Positions 9,292 to 19,713 are shown, counted from the stretch's first letter. The stretch is 64,000 bases of DNA from Variovorax paradoxus (GCF_009755665.1 NZ_CP046622.1:2480001-2544000), one strand, 5' to 3'. The notes: generated by a model not told the origin, from the sequence alone. Numbers and translations: made by a program.

Positions 9292-11685
9292 ATGAACGCC
9301 CCCGTCGACGTCTCCTTTTTTGCGCGTGCCGCCAAGCCGCTGACCAGCTACCGCAAGTACTGGGCGGCCCGTTTCGGCACGGCCAAGTTCTTGCCCACCA
9401 CGCGCAAGGAAATGGACGCGCTCGGCTGGGACAGCTGCGACATCATCGTGGTGACGGGCGACGCTTATGTCGACCATCCAAGCTTCGGCATGGCCGTGAT
9501 CGGCCGCATGCTCGAGGCGCAGGGCTTTCGGGTGGGCATCATCGCCCAGCCTGACTGGCAGAGCGCCGAGCCGTTCAAGGCGCTGGGCAAGCCGAACCTG
9601 TTCTTCGGCGTGACCGCCGGCAACATGGATTCGATGATCAACCGCTACACGGCGGACCGCAAGATTCGAAGCGACGACGCCTACACCCCGGGCGACGTGG
9701 GCGGCGCGCGGCCCGACCGCGCGGCCATCGTCTATTCGCAGCGCTGCAAGGAAGCCTGGAACGACGTGCCCATCATCCTCGGCGGCATCGAAGGGTCGCT
9801 GCGCCGCATTGCGCATTACGACTACTGGCAGGACAAGGTCCGCCGCTCGATCGTCGTCGATTCGAAGTGCGACCTGCTGCTGTACGGCAACGCCGAGCGC
9901 GCCATTGTCGAGATCGCGCACCGCCTGGCGGCCCGCGAACCTGTGCATGAGATCACCGACGTGCGCGGCACCGCCTTCGTGCGGCGCGATACGCCCGAAG
10001 AGTGGTTCGAGATCAACTCCACCAGCGTGGACGAGCCCGGCCGCGTCGAGGCGCACGTCAACCCATACCTCATGGTGTCGGAGCAGGCCAAGGCCAATGG
10101 CGCGACCTGCGCGAAGGAAGACGAAGCCCAGGCCGTGGCCCAGGCCGCCGAAGCCGGCGCCGCGGCCAACCCGGTGAACCCGGCCATCAAGCCGCTGACC
10201 TTCGTGCCGAACCCCGCGCTTGCGCAACGCGCCAAGATCAAGGTGCCTCCGCGCGACCGCAGCGTGATTCGCCTGCCTTCGTACGAGCAGGTGCGCGCCG
10301 ACCCGGTGCTCTATGCCCACGCCAACCGCGTGCTGCACCTGGAAACCAACCCCGGCAACGCCCGCGCACTGGTGCAGGCGCACGGCGAGGGCGCCACGGC
10401 GCGCGACGTGTGGATCAACCCGCCGCCCATTCCGCTCACCACGGCCGAGATGGACCACGTGTTCGACCTGCCGTATGCACGCAGCCCGCATCCGCGCTAT
10501 GCCGACGAAAACGGCAGCCACGACGGTGCGACCAAGATCCCCGCGTGGGAAATGATCCGCTTCAGCGTGAACATCATGCGCGGTTGCTTCGGCGGCTGCA
10601 CCTTCTGCTCCATTACCGAGCACGAGGGCCGCATCATCCAGAGCCGCTCGGAAGAGTCGATCATCAAGGAGGTCGAGGCCATTCGCGACAGCGTGAGCGG
10701 CTTTACCGGCACCATTTCCGACCTGGGCGGCCCCACGGCCAACATGTACCGGCTCGGCTGCAAGAGCCCCGAGATCGAGGCCGCCTGCCGAAAGCCCAGC
10801 TGCGTGTACCCGGGCATCTGCCAGAACCTGGGCACCAACCACGATCCGCTCATCAAGATCTACCGCCGCGCGCGTGCACTCAAGGGCATCAAGAAGATCC
10901 TGATCGGCTCGGGCCTGCGCTACGACCTGGCCGTGCAGTCGCCTGAGTACGTGAAGGAACTGGTGCAGCACCACGTCGGCGGCTACCTGAAGATCGCGCC
11001 CGAGCACACCGAGCAGGGCCCGCTCACCAAGATGATGAAGCCCGGCATCGGCAGCTACGACAAGTTCAAGCAGATGTTCGAGAAGTTCTCGGCCGAGGCG
11101 GGCAAGAAGCAGTACCTCATTCCGTACTTCATTGCAGCGCACCCGGGCACCAGCGACGAGGACATGATGAACCTCGCGATCTGGCTCAAGAAGAACGGTT
11201 TCCGCGCCGACCAGGTGCAAACCTTCTACCCGAGTCCGATGGCCACGGCCACCACGATGTACCACACCAACAAGAACCCGCTGCGCAAGATCACGCGCGA
11301 CAGCGAGACGGTGGACATCGTGCGCGGCGACAAGCGCCGCCGCCTGCACAAGGCCTTTTTGCGCTACCACGACGCCAACAACTGGCCTCTGCTGCGCGAA
11401 GCCTTGAAGAGCATGGGCCGCGCCGACCTGATCGGCAACGGTAAGCACCACCTCATTCCAACGTGGCAGCCGCTCACCGACGGCGGCTACACGAGCGCGC
11501 GGCGCAAGAACTCGACCAGTGCGCCAGTGGCGGCCAAGGCGCCGGTCAGGCTCGCACCGGTAAAGCCATCGAAGGGTCGCATGCTCACGCAGCACACCGG
11601 CCTGCCGCCGCGCGACAACGGCTCGGCACCCGCGCGCAAGGCCGCGGCCGGCCCGGTGCGCGGCAACATCCGCAAGCCGCGCTGA
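9292..11685 (+). CDS. ygiQ: YgiQ-family radical SAM protein
   Basis: A 797-aa protein of the YgiQ family. The N-terminal part has [20 protein letters not shown], a cobalamin-binding-like region found across the family. The radical SAM cluster motif is CFGGCTFC at Cys432, Cys436 and Cys439, which ligate a [4Fe-4S] cluster. The downstream [14 protein letters not shown] and the DUF3362-like C-terminus are also typical. The ATG at 9292 is the first that matches the family start (a TTG at 9241 is in frame), but no clear Shine-Dalgarno is present. The reaction of the family is not firmly established. Length is normal, with a basic C-terminal tail. Confidence 0.93.
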   Translation: MNAPVDVSFFARAAKPLTSYRKYWAARFGTAKFLPTTRKEMDALGWDSCDIIVVTGDAYVDHPSFGMAVIGRMLEAQGFRVGIIAQPDWQSAEPFKALGKPNLFFGVTAGNMDSMINRYTADRKIRSDDAYTPGDVGGARPDRAAIVYSQRCKEAWNDVPIILGGIEGSLRRIAHYDYWQDKVRRSIVVDSKCDLLLYGNAERAIVEIAHRLAAREPVHEITDVRGTAFVRRDTPEEWFEINSTSVDEPGRVEAHVNPYLMVSEQAKANGATCAKEDEAQAVAQAAEAGAAANPVNPAIKPLTFVPNPALAQRAKIKVPPRDRSVIRLPSYEQVRADPVLYAHANRVLHLETNPGNARALVQAHGEGATARDVWINPPPIPLTTAEMDHVFDLPYARSPHPRYADENGSHDGATKIPAWEMIRFSVNIMRGCFGGCTFCSITEHEGRIIQSRSEESIIKEVEAIRDSVSGFTGTISDLGGPTANMYRLGCKSPEIEAACRKPSCVYPGICQNLGTNHDPLIKIYRRARALKGIKKILIGSGLRYDLAVQSPEYVKELVQHHVGGYLKIAPEHTEQGPLTKMMKPGIGSYDKFKQMFEKFSAEAGKKQYLIPYFIAAHPGTSDEDMMNLAIWLKKNGFRADQVQTFYPSPMATATTMYHTNKNPLRKITRDSETVDIVRGDKRRRLHKAFLRYHDANNWPLLREALKSMGRADLIGNGKHHLIPTWQPLTDGGYTSARRKNSTSAPVAAKAPVRLAPVKPSKGRMLTQHTGLPPRDNGSAPARKAAAGPVRGNIRKPR

Positions 11686-11692
11686 GCCGAGC

Positions 11693-12181
11693 TCAGCCCC
11701 CGAGCAGTCCGGCCGGCGCCAGCTTGCCGACCCAGGCAGCCGCAGCGGCGATATTCAGCAGCACCGTGGCCCAGTAACCCGCCATGAAGCTCGCCTTGCG
11801 CGACTTGTGGCGGAAGAGCCGCTGCGCGCACCATGCGCCCGGCCATCCTCCCGCCACCGACATCAGGTGCAGCGTGCTCTCCGCGGTGCGCCAGCGCCCG
11901 GCTTGCGCAGCGTTCTTGTCGAAACCGTAGATCGCGAAGGTCAGAAGGTTGACCAGCAGCAGCACGCCCAAGGCAAGCGGCGGCAGGCGTGCGGTCCATA
12001 CGCCGTAGCCGAGCAAGGCCGCATAACCCAGGAGCAGCAGACCCATGGGCAGCATCGACGATGAGGAGGAGGGCGCCGCCCCGCTGCGTCGTCGCGAATT
12101 GGCTGCGGAGACCTCGGGGCTTCGAATGAAGCCGAAGCCCCGCTTGGGTTCCCAGCGTACGAGCCGGCCTTGGCGCTTCAT
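11693..12181 (-). CDS. DUF1294 membrane protein with a remnant cold-shock domain
   Basis: A 162-aa protein. Residues 1-23 match the start of a cold-shock domain (QGRLVRWEPKRGFGFI, containing the RNP1-like GFGFI). The rest of the domain, including RNP2 and the region after it, is missing and replaced by a Ser/Arg linker. Residues about 45-160 are a DUF1294 module with hydrophobic helices and the motif FAIYGFDKNAAQAGRWR followed by GGWPGAWCAQRLFRHK. Full-length family members carry an intact cold-shock domain of about 65 residues. This copy is therefore internally shortened, and its nucleic-acid binding is doubtful. Confidence 0.82.
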   Translation of the reverse strand: MKRQGRLVRWEPKRGFGFIRSPEVSAANSRRRSGAAPSSSSSMLPMGLLLLGYAALLGYGVWTARLPPLALGVLLLVNLLTFAIYGFDKNAAQAGRWRTAESTLHLMSVAGGWPGAWCAQRLFRHKSRKASFMAGYWATVLLNIAAAAAWVGKLAPAGLLGG

Positions 12182-12247
12182 GGTTTGCAGCGAGAAAGAG
12201 AAGGATGCATGGCGGGATTCTCGCCGCGCGTTGTATCGTGTAGCCCC

Positions 12248-13168
12248 ATGAGTACTTTGTTCTCTCCGCGGGTTTCATGGTTGCGAGCCTTGGCGGGGGG
12301 CGTTCTGTTCGCGGCTTCGGTGCATGCGTTGGCGGCACCGTCCGAATCCCTTTCTGCATCGGCCTCCGCTTCGGCTGAAGCGCTGCGCGGTACGCATCAG
12401 CGCATGAAAGGCAAGCTCGAGCGCAGCGGCTTCGCACGGCCCATTCAGCTCGATTCGCTGGAAACGCCGGGCGGGCTGCAGGGCGACATTTACGCGGTGG
12501 TGGACCACTCGCTGCCGGAGATCAGCGCTGCGCTCAAGGAGTCGTCCCACTGGTGCGAACTGCTGAAGCTGCACGTCAACAATCGCCGATGCCGCGCGGG
12601 CACCACGCCGCAGGGGCAAGACATGCTGACGCTGTTTGTCGTGCGGCGCTACGACAAGCCGGTCGATCAGGCGTTTCAGCTGCCCTTCATCTATCGCGTG
12701 GCCAACGCAACGCCGGAGTACCTGTCGGTCGAGATGAACGCGGCCAGCGGACCGCTGGGCACGAGCAACTATCGGGTCACGCTGGAAGCGGTGGCGCTCG
12801 ACGAGAAAAGGAGCTTCCTGCATTTTGGCTACAGCTACGACCACAACATGATGGTTCGCATGGCCACGCAGGCGTACCTGGCCACCTTCGGCCGCAACAA
12901 GGTGGGCTTTACCGTGGTCGGCAAAGAGGCCGACGGGCAGCCCGACTACATCCGCGGTGCGCGCGGATTGGTGGAGCGCAATGCGATGCGCTACTTTCTC
13001 ACCCTCGACACCTATCTCTCTTCCGACGCCGGCGCGCCGCCCGAGCGGCGCGAGCGCTCGTGGTTTGCCGCGGCCGAGCAGTATCCGCGGCAGCTGCACG
13101 AGATCGAACTCGAAACCTACCTTGCGATCAAGCGCGAGGACCGCGAACGCGACGGCACAAAGCGCTAA
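12248..13168 (+). CDS. Secreted protein of unknown function
   Basis: A 306-aa protein starting at MSTLFSPRVSWLRALAGG, with a Sec-type signal peptide cleaved near VHALAAPSE. The mature region begins with a Ser/Ala-rich stretch, then a mixed alpha/beta domain containing WCELLKLHVNNRRCRAG (two Cys that could pair), a repeated-strand core (LSVEMNAASGPLGTSNYR, FLHFGYSYDHNMMVRM) and a charged C-terminal tail. I do not recognise the family with certainty. The layout recalls START-like periplasmic proteins, but that is only an impression. It is probably periplasmic. The longer frame from 12170 was rejected because it hides the signal peptide. Confidence 0.75.
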   Translation: MSTLFSPRVSWLRALAGGVLFAASVHALAAPSESLSASASASAEALRGTHQRMKGKLERSGFARPIQLDSLETPGGLQGDIYAVVDHSLPEISAALKESSHWCELLKLHVNNRRCRAGTTPQGQDMLTLFVVRRYDKPVDQAFQLPFIYRVANATPEYLSVEMNAASGPLGTSNYRVTLEAVALDEKRSFLHFGYSYDHNMMVRMATQAYLATFGRNKVGFTVVGKEADGQPDYIRGARGLVERNAMRYFLTLDTYLSSDAGAPPERRERSWFAAAEQYPRQLHEIELETYLAIKREDRERDGTKR

Positions 13169-13300
13169 AAGGCACTGAAAGCGCACTGAAAAAGCGAAGC
13201 CGTCGCAACCTTTCGACTGCAATTTCACGGGCTTGTCATCTGTCTCGGCATTAATCGCCGAGGCCTGCGCCTTTGCGCGGGCGCTTCACGAGGACAAGCA

Positions 13301-15412
13301 ATGCGGAAGACAAGAGGATCGAGGGTGGGATGGCTGGCGCTCGCAGGTGCCAGCGTGCTGTTGGGTGCCTGCGGCGGTAGCGGTGGCGGCGGGAGTGGCG
13401 GATGGGCGTTCCCCCCGGCATCGGGCGGCGGTGGCGGCGGTGGCACGACGAATCCGCCTACGGCCCAGTCGAAGACCGGCACCTTCCTCGACGCGGCGGT
13501 CGAAGGCCTGGACTACGTTACCGGCAACGCCGACAAGGCGGCCACCAACGCAGCCGGCGAATTCACCTGCAAGGACGGCGAGACCGTCGTCTTCACCGTT
13601 GGTGCGCTCGCACTCGGCAGTGCCGCCTGCGGTGATGCGATCACCCCGTTGACCCTGGCCGGCGGCACCGACGTGAAGGCCGATGCCGTGGTCAATCGCC
13701 TGCTTGCACTGCAGAGCTTCGACGAGGACCGCGATCCTTCCAACGGCATTCGCCTGACTCCGGCGCTGAAGGCCGCGCTCACGGCCGGGTCCATCGATTT
13801 CAGCGCCGCGGCCGCGAGCTTCGACGCCGCTCTCAACGCGGTGCTCGCGGGGCTGCCTGCTCCCTACAATGCCCGCATGGTCGATTCAAGCCGCCGCACG
13901 CTGGCGCGTGAACACTTCGAGGACACGCTGGCTTCGCGCCTCGGCGCGCCGGTGACAGAAGCCTCGACGCAGACGAACGCGCTCGGCACCATCGGCATCG
14001 ACGTCACGCGATACCAGTTGCAGGCCGATGCCAGCTTCAACGTGCCCTACGAGGGCGACAACGAGAAGACCAAGGCCGACTTTCCCGGGGGCTTCCTGCC
14101 GGCCTACGGATCGGGCCTGGCATTCAAGGGCAAGGCCGACGACGGCACGCTCGAGTTCTATGCCATTACCGACCGCGGCCCGAACGGCGACGGCCCGACC
14201 GCACCCATGCCAAACGGCGGCGGCGCCACCAGCATCAGCAAGGTGTTTCCCGCGCCGTCGTTCGCGCCGAGCTTCGGCATCGTGCGCATCGGCAAGACGG
14301 GCGCGGTGCTCTCGTCGAGCGTGCCGCTCAAGCTCGATGCCAACAAGAAGATCACCGGCCTGCCGCCCCAGTCGGGCGTGGGCTCGACGGGTGAAACGCC
14401 GCTGACCGACCGCTATGTGTTCGATGCCGCCAAGGCCAACTACGACGCCAACGGACTCGACCCCGAGACGATGGTGCTCGACAAGGCGCGCAACGTGCTG
14501 TGGACCAGCGACGAGTACGGGCCGTTCATCGCACGCATCAACATCGCGACCGGCGTGATCGAGAAAAAGTACGCCCCAGGCAACGGCGCGGCCGATCTGC
14601 CGCTGGTGCTCGCGCAGCGCCGCGCCAATCGCGGCATGGAGGGGCTGACGCTCGACGCGGCGGACGGCAAGCTGCACGGCTTTCTGCAGAGCCCGATCGA
14701 TCCGAAGGACGGCGCGGGCAAGTCGATCCAGGCCGCGCCGCCGGGCGGCAGCAAGACCGATGTGCGCCACATCGCGAAGTTCACGCGCTGGCTCGCATTC
14801 GACCCGGCCACCGAGACGTCGAAGCTCTACGCTTACCCGATCGACGGCAGCCAGTACGACAAGAACCGCACCGGCAACGCCAAGCTCGGCGACGTGGTGA
14901 GCCTGGGCAACGGCCGCTTCATCGTGATCGAGCAGGGTGCGCGCAAGAGCGATGGCAAGGTGTTCAACAAGCTGATGCTGGTCGAGTTGCCGGCCAATGC
15001 AACCGACATTGCGGCCTTCGACCACAACCTGGAAATCAGCAGCATCACGCAGGCGCCTTCGGGAGCCGCTGACTACTCCGCGATAGTGGCCATGCGCAAA
15101 ACCGAGTTGCTCGACCTCAACGCGCTGGGCTGGCTGGCCGAAAAGGCCGAGGGCCTGACCGTGGTGGACGACCAGACCCTGGCATTGGTGAACGACAACG
15201 ACTTCGGCCTGAGCACGATCCTGCTCGATGCCGACGGCAAGACCGTGGCAGGCAGCGTCGAGGACTGCACGGTGGATGCCACCGGCGCGATCATTGCCAA
15301 GTGCCCGGCTGGCGTGACGGGCGCGCGCATCACGCGCGGCAGCGACCTGGAACGGCCGGTGCGCATCTGGCTCATCAAGCTCGATCGCAAGCTGAGCGAA
15401 CTGCGCCTTTGA
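13301..15412 (+). CDS. Esterase-like/phytase-like lipoprotein
   Basis: A 703-aa exported lipoprotein. The lipobox LGAC (Cys24) is followed by a very Gly-rich linker to about residue 50. Residues about 60-220 are a small helical and beta region. Residues about 240-700 form a phytase-like beta-propeller (family 'esterase-like activity of phytase'), shown by YAITDRGPNGDGP, then EYGPFIARI and a late WLAEKAEGLTVVDDQTLALVNDND. The family is linked to phosphoesterase activity, but few members are tested. The start has CGAGGA upstream at 13289-13294. It ends one base before the convergent CoA-transferase gene. Confidence 0.87.
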   Translation: MRKTRGSRVGWLALAGASVLLGACGGSGGGGSGGWAFPPASGGGGGGGTTNPPTAQSKTGTFLDAAVEGLDYVTGNADKAATNAAGEFTCKDGETVVFTVGALALGSAACGDAITPLTLAGGTDVKADAVVNRLLALQSFDEDRDPSNGIRLTPALKAALTAGSIDFSAAAASFDAALNAVLAGLPAPYNARMVDSSRRTLAREHFEDTLASRLGAPVTEASTQTNALGTIGIDVTRYQLQADASFNVPYEGDNEKTKADFPGGFLPAYGSGLAFKGKADDGTLEFYAITDRGPNGDGPTAPMPNGGGATSISKVFPAPSFAPSFGIVRIGKTGAVLSSSVPLKLDANKKITGLPPQSGVGSTGETPLTDRYVFDAAKANYDANGLDPETMVLDKARNVLWTSDEYGPFIARINIATGVIEKKYAPGNGAADLPLVLAQRRANRGMEGLTLDAADGKLHGFLQSPIDPKDGAGKSIQAAPPGGSKTDVRHIAKFTRWLAFDPATETSKLYAYPIDGSQYDKNRTGNAKLGDVVSLGNGRFIVIEQGARKSDGKVFNKLMLVELPANATDIAAFDHNLEISSITQAPSGAADYSAIVAMRKTELLDLNALGWLAEKAEGLTVVDDQTLALVNDNDFGLSTILLDADGKTVAGSVEDCTVDATGAIIAKCPAGVTGARITRGSDLERPVRIWLIKLDRKLSELRL

Positions 15413-16297
15413 TCAGTCGGCCAGCGTGAGCAGCGGCACATCGCGCTCCCGCGCCATGGCTTCGAGTTGCGCGCGGGTGCGGGTGCGAATCCAAGCGGCA
15501 ATGCCTTCGCGCGTAGCCGACGCGAACATGTCACGCGAAGCCACCCCGGCCGCTTCGCAGAGGCGCTCTGCAAAGTGCGGCTCCAGCGCGGCAACCGCCA
15601 CGCGTCCGTCCGCGCAGGAATACACGCGATAGCCCGCATGCGCGCCGCCCACAGCGCCTTCGGGCCGGGTCAGGCCCCATGTGCGCGGCAGCGCCAGCCA
15701 GTCGGCCGAGGCATTGAGTGCCACTTCGAGGTACACGCCGTTCGCCTTGGCCGCGGACCGGGCATGCAAGGTGGCCTGCAGCACCGCTTCGCTTGCGAGC
15801 AGGGCGCCGCCCATGTCGGCGTAGAGCGTGGGCGGCAGTTCGGTGCCGGTGACCAGGCCGCTTTCCGCGACATAGGTCAGGTCGTGGCCCGGCTCCTCGG
15901 CACGCTCGCCAGGGGCGCCGATGATGGCGACCTGAGACAGCGACGGATGGCGCGCCTGGAGCGATGCCCAGTCGAGCTTCAGTTTGACGAGCGCTGAAGG
16001 CCGGAAAGAGGTCAGCAGCACGTCCGTGCGCGCGAGTTCGGCATGCAGCTGTTGCTGGCCGGCTTCGGTCTTCAGGTCGGCCGTGCGAACCTCGATGCCT
16101 TCGTGCAGCGCGGCGTACGCGGCCTTGTTGTAGAGCGCCATCGGGTCGCGGGCGGGCGGCTCGAACTTCAGGCAGGTGGCACCCATGCCGCGGCAGCGCA
16201 GCAGTGCCGCAGGGCCCGGCAGGTTGAGCGCAAGGCTCAGCACACGCACGCCGGCGAGCGATTGGAAAGACGAGGCAGCGGGGCTTTGCATGGTCAT
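15413..16297 (-). CDS. CoA transferase, family III (CaiB/BaiF), short form
   Basis: A 294-aa family III CoA transferase. It opens SLAGVRVLSLALNLPGPAA, carries the KFEPPARDPM loop, and has the expected catalytic aspartate in YADMGGALLASEAVL. The C-terminal HFAERLCEAAG and the final DVPLLTLAD are also typical. Full-length members reach about 380-400 residues. This short form, lacking part of the middle domain, is common among Burkholderiales paralogues. The start is uncertain (ATG at 16297 or 16291); longer in-frame starts up to 16426 would add an unrelated leader. It is divergent from the SDR gene at 16438. Substrate unknown. Confidence 0.85.
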   Translation of the reverse strand: MTMQSPAASSFQSLAGVRVLSLALNLPGPAALLRCRGMGATCLKFEPPARDPMALYNKAAYAALHEGIEVRTADLKTEAGQQQLHAELARTDVLLTSFRPSALVKLKLDWASLQARHPSLSQVAIIGAPGERAEEPGHDLTYVAESGLVTGTELPPTLYADMGGALLASEAVLQATLHARSAAKANGVYLEVALNASADWLALPRTWGLTRPEGAVGGAHAGYRVYSCADGRVAVAALEPHFAERLCEAAGVASRDMFASATREGIAAWIRTRTRAQLEAMARERDVPLLTLAD

Positions 16298-16437
16298 GTA
16301 TCCGGTGATCAGGGCGAAGGACATTTTTACCCGCTCAGAGCCAGATTTCGCAAGCCATGGCATTTGCCGGCGGCGTAGCATGCGCCATGGCGGCGCCGCG
16401 CCTTGCCGCTCTGTTGCAACGACCAAGGAGATTCACC

Positions 16438-17340
16438 ATGTTTGAAGCTTCCCTCATGAGCGGCCAGCGCATTCTCGTGACTGGCGGTGGCACCGGCCTC
16501 GGCCGTGCGATGGCCGAGCGCTTTCTGGGGTTGGGTGCCGACGTTGCAATCTGCGGCCGTCGCCAGTCGGTCTGCGAAGAAACCGCGGCCGAGTGGCGCC
16601 AGCAGTTCCCGGAGCGCCGCATCGACACCTTCGGCGTGGACATCCGCATTGCGCAGAGCGTGGACGACATGGTCGAGAGCCTGTTCCAGAGCGGTGGGCT
16701 CACCGGGCTCGTCAACAACGCGGCGGGCAACTTCGTGGCACCGACCGAAAGCCTGTCGCCCCGCGCTTTCGACGCCATTGCGAACATCGTCTTCCACGGC
16801 AGCTTCTACGTCACGCAGGCCGTGGGCAAGCGATGGGTGGCCGAAGCCAAGGCCGGCAAATGGAAGGAGGGCGACGCGCTGCGCAGCGTGATGAGCATCA
16901 TCGTGACCTGGGTCGACAACGGCAGCCCCTACGTGGTGCCTTCGGCCATGAGCAAGGCCGGCATCGAAGTCATGACCAAGTCGCTGGCGGTGGAGTGGGC
17001 GCGCCACGGCATTCGCCTGAACGCCGTCGGGCCGGGCGAAATTCCGACCGAGGGCATGAGCAAGCGCCTGAACCCCGGCGAGGAGCCCGGCGCGCGCAGC
17101 AAGAAGACCAACCCCATGGCGCGCACCGGCCGCATGAGCGAGCTGCAGAACCTCGCGGCCTTTCTCATGGCGCCCGGCCAGTGCGACTGGCTCACCGGCC
17201 AGAGCATCATGATGGACGGCGGCAACGCGCTGGCCACCGGCGGCAACTTCTACGAGCTGCGCCAATGGAGCGACGACGACTGGCAGGCCGCGCGCGAGCG
17301 CATCGAGGCGCAGAACCAGAAGGACAAGGCGCAGCGCTGA
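16438..17340 (+). CDS. SDR-family enoyl/dienoyl-CoA reductase-like protein
   Basis: A 300-aa short-chain dehydrogenase/reductase. The dinucleotide motif TGGGTGLG is at residues 15-22 and NNAAGNF is near 95. NNAAGNF is the signature of the 2,4-dienoyl-CoA reductase branch. In the usual YxxxK position the sequence is SAMSK with Ser169 and Lys173, so the classical tyrosine is absent, as in that branch. A strong AAGGAG lies at 16425-16430. The divergent CoA transferase and a nearby crotonase fit fatty or aromatic acyl-CoA metabolism (inference). Likely cofactor NADPH; substrate unconfirmed. Confidence 0.87.
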   Translation: MFEASLMSGQRILVTGGGTGLGRAMAERFLGLGADVAICGRRQSVCEETAAEWRQQFPERRIDTFGVDIRIAQSVDDMVESLFQSGGLTGLVNNAAGNFVAPTESLSPRAFDAIANIVFHGSFYVTQAVGKRWVAEAKAGKWKEGDALRSVMSIIVTWVDNGSPYVVPSAMSKAGIEVMTKSLAVEWARHGIRLNAVGPGEIPTEGMSKRLNPGEEPGARSKKTNPMARTGRMSELQNLAAFLMAPGQCDWLTGQSIMMDGGNALATGGNFYELRQWSDDDWQAARERIEAQNQKDKAQR

Positions 17341-17341
17341 A

Positions 17342-17731
17342 TCAGCTCGCGATGTCTGCCCCGCGCTCGGCCAGGAGGCCGCGCAGCAGCGAGCGATGGC
17401 AGCGCGACTCGTCCTCGCAATAGCAGCCTACCGAAAGCGCCGTGCTGTGCGAAAGGGCCGCGAGCAGGTCGAGGCTGCGACTCGCGTCAGCCTCGGCCAT
17501 CTCCGCCTTGTACTTGCGCATGAAGGCGTTCCATTGCGCGGGCGTTTCCGCCTCCTGGCCCAGCTTCATGGTCTCGGCCGAAGGCGCGAGATTCGGGTAC
17601 CACACGTCATACCAGTCTTGCGAGGCGAACTCGGTCTTCGGAACGCCGCGCGGCGGGCGGCGCACGGTGCCGATGCGCAGGCCCTCGCCGTGGGCGCGCG
17701 GTGTGCCGAGGCGAACGATGCGAATGCTCAT
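17342..17731 (-). CDS. DUF488 family protein
   Basis: A 129-aa cytoplasmic protein of the DUF488 family. It shows the N-terminal RIVRLGTPRAHGEGLRIGTV, the middle DVWYPNLAPSAE and the C-terminal CYCEDESRCHRSLLRGLL with its conserved Cys and His. An AAGGAGAC-type site precedes the ATG at 17731. It lies back to back with the SDR gene, only one base after its stop. The function of the family is unknown. Confidence 0.88.
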   Translation of the reverse strand: MSIRIVRLGTPRAHGEGLRIGTVRRPPRGVPKTEFASQDWYDVWYPNLAPSAETMKLGQEAETPAQWNAFMRKYKAEMAEADASRSLDLLAALSHSTALSVGCYCEDESRCHRSLLRGLLAERGADIAS

Positions 17732-17763
17732 GCAGGGTCTCCTTCCGTTTTTTTCTGACTGCT

Positions 17764-19617
17764 TCAGGTGCCGACGATACCGCTGTCGCGCCTGCGAATG
17801 GCCAGCGTGGCCGAGCGCGGGCGTGCGCTGCCGGGCTCGGTGCCGTCGGGCCAGGCGCTGGTCGGCGTTCCGCTGCCGTCATCGCGCGATTCCCCCGGAT
17901 GCTGGATGTTGACGAACAGCGTGCGCCGGTCGGGCGTTACCACGCAGCCGGTGACCTCGCTGCCGTTCGGTGCCGTCAAGAATCGCTTGATGCGGCCCGT
18001 CGCAGGATCGGCGCACAGCATCTGGTTGTTGCCCAGTGATGCATAGGGCGGTTTGCCGATGAGCTGGCCGCTCATGTCGGTCTGTATCCAGAGCAGGCCG
18101 CCGCTGTCGAAGTGCAAGCCGTCGGGGCTGCCGAAGATGTCTGCATGGGCGCAGGGATAGCGCGCGCCGCTGTCCGTTTGCGCGGGGTCGCCGGCGAGCG
18201 CGAAATGGTCCCAGGCGAAGCCTTCGCTGCCTGCATCGCCGCCATCCTCGCGCCACCGCAGGATGCCGCCGAAGAGGTTGGCGGCGCGCGGGTTGGCTGC
18301 GTCCGCTGCGGGCTTGCCGATCTCGCCGCGCTGGCTGTTGTTGGTGAGCGTAACGTACACCTCGCCGGTTTGCGGGTGCACCGCAATCCATTCCGGGCGG
18401 TCCATGCGGGTGCCGCCCACCATGTCGCCCGCCAGCCTGGCGTGGATCAGCACTTCGGCCTGGTCGGCAAAGCCGCTGGCCGCATCCAGGCCGTTGCGCC
18501 CGTGGACGAGTTCGAGCCATCGGCCGCGGCCGTCGGCATCGAACCGGGCGACGTAGAGCGTGCCTTCGTCGAGCAGGCGGCTGTTGGCGGCACTGCCGCC
18601 GCTGGGTGAAACCTTTCCGTGGCTGACGAACTTGTAGATGTATTCGAACCGCGCGTCGTCGCCCATGTAGACCACCAGGCGCTGGTCCTTGGCGAGCGTG
18701 CAGGTGGCGCTTTCCTGGCGTTTGCGGCCGAGCGCTGTGCGCTTGACGGGTTTGGCCGCGGGATCGAAGGGATCGATTTCGACCACCCAGCCGAAGCGGT
18801 GGGCTTCGTTCGGATGCCGGCTCATGTCGAAGCGTTCGTCGAAGCGCCAGTAGTCGACCCACTGCGAGCCCGGCACCGTGCCGTAGCGGCGCTGCGCGGG
18901 CGTGATGTCCTTGGCCGCTTCCTTCGGGCCGCCGAAGTAGCCGTGAAAGTTTTCTTCGCAGGTCAGGTAGGTGCCCCACGGCGTCACGCCCATGGCGCAG
19001 TTGGCGAAGGTGCCGAACACCTCGTCACCGGCGGGATTGGCCTGTGTGCGCATCAGCGGCGTACGCGCCGCGGGGCCTTCGATGCGCATGGGCGTGTTGC
19101 CGTGCACGCGGCGGGCATAGGGCGACGGGCGCACCTGCCGCCAGCCATCGCGCGTGCGCCGGATCTCGATGACCGAAACACCCATGGCATGCAGCGACTT
19201 GCGCACCTTCTCGGCGGTCCATTCCTTGACGCCGTCCGCATGGAGCAACTGCTCGTCGGTGTATTCGTGGTTCATCACGAGCAGTGCGCGGTCCGGTGTT
19301 GCAAGCGGGAAGAAGTGCATCCCGTCGTGGTGCATGCCCGCCTGCAGTGCCTGGTCGGCCGCGCTATCGGAGCCATCGGACGCAAAGGCCGGCATCGGAT
19401 GCCCCTTCACTCCCGTGGGCGTGCCCCATGGATAGAGCAGTTGCCATTCGTATTCCGGCGGCACCACCACCGCGTCTTGCAGTGAAACCGGAACGGCAGT
19501 GAAGCCGAGCATGGCCGGGTCGGCGCGGCTGGGGGATGCGTGGGCACCGCTTCCGTGGAGCAACGCCACCACGGCGGCGGCGCCCGATTGCAGAAAGATC
19601 CGGCGATCCAGGGGCAT
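17764..19617 (-). CDS. phoX: PhoX-type phosphatase (DUF839)
   Basis: A 617-aa PhoX-family protein. The N-terminus DRRIFLQSGAAAVVALL resembles a twin-arginine signal, in line with export of folded, cofactor-loaded PhoX. Family blocks include LLVMNHEYTDEQLL near residue 115, YLTCEENFHGYF near 225, YMGDDARFEYIYKFVS near 320, WIAVHPQTGEVYVTLTNNS near 405 and the C-terminal FVNIQHPGESRDD. PhoX enzymes use Fe and Ca to hydrolyse phosphomonoesters in the periplasm. No Pho box was identified upstream. Confidence 0.92.
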   Translation of the reverse strand: MPLDRRIFLQSGAAAVVALLHGSGAHASPSRADPAMLGFTAVPVSLQDAVVVPPEYEWQLLYPWGTPTGVKGHPMPAFASDGSDSAADQALQAGMHHDGMHFFPLATPDRALLVMNHEYTDEQLLHADGVKEWTAEKVRKSLHAMGVSVIEIRRTRDGWRQVRPSPYARRVHGNTPMRIEGPAARTPLMRTQANPAGDEVFGTFANCAMGVTPWGTYLTCEENFHGYFGGPKEAAKDITPAQRRYGTVPGSQWVDYWRFDERFDMSRHPNEAHRFGWVVEIDPFDPAAKPVKRTALGRKRQESATCTLAKDQRLVVYMGDDARFEYIYKFVSHGKVSPSGGSAANSRLLDEGTLYVARFDADGRGRWLELVHGRNGLDAASGFADQAEVLIHARLAGDMVGGTRMDRPEWIAVHPQTGEVYVTLTNNSQRGEIGKPAADAANPRAANLFGGILRWREDGGDAGSEGFAWDHFALAGDPAQTDSGARYPCAHADIFGSPDGLHFDSGGLLWIQTDMSGQLIGKPPYASLGNNQMLCADPATGRIKRFLTAPNGSEVTGCVVTPDRRTLFVNIQHPGESRDDGSGTPTSAWPDGTEPGSARPRSATLAIRRRDSGIVGT

Positions 19618-19713
19618 GAGTCGAAGCAGGTGTTGGGTGGGCGACAGGCGCCATCATCGCCGAGCGCCCGTACCGGGCGATACTGGCGCGAAGAAACCCG
19701 AAGGAGACACGAC

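Noticed and set aside
9157..11595. An 812-codon minus-strand frame.
   Set aside because: Antisense to the YgiQ gene; the product lacks any family motif.
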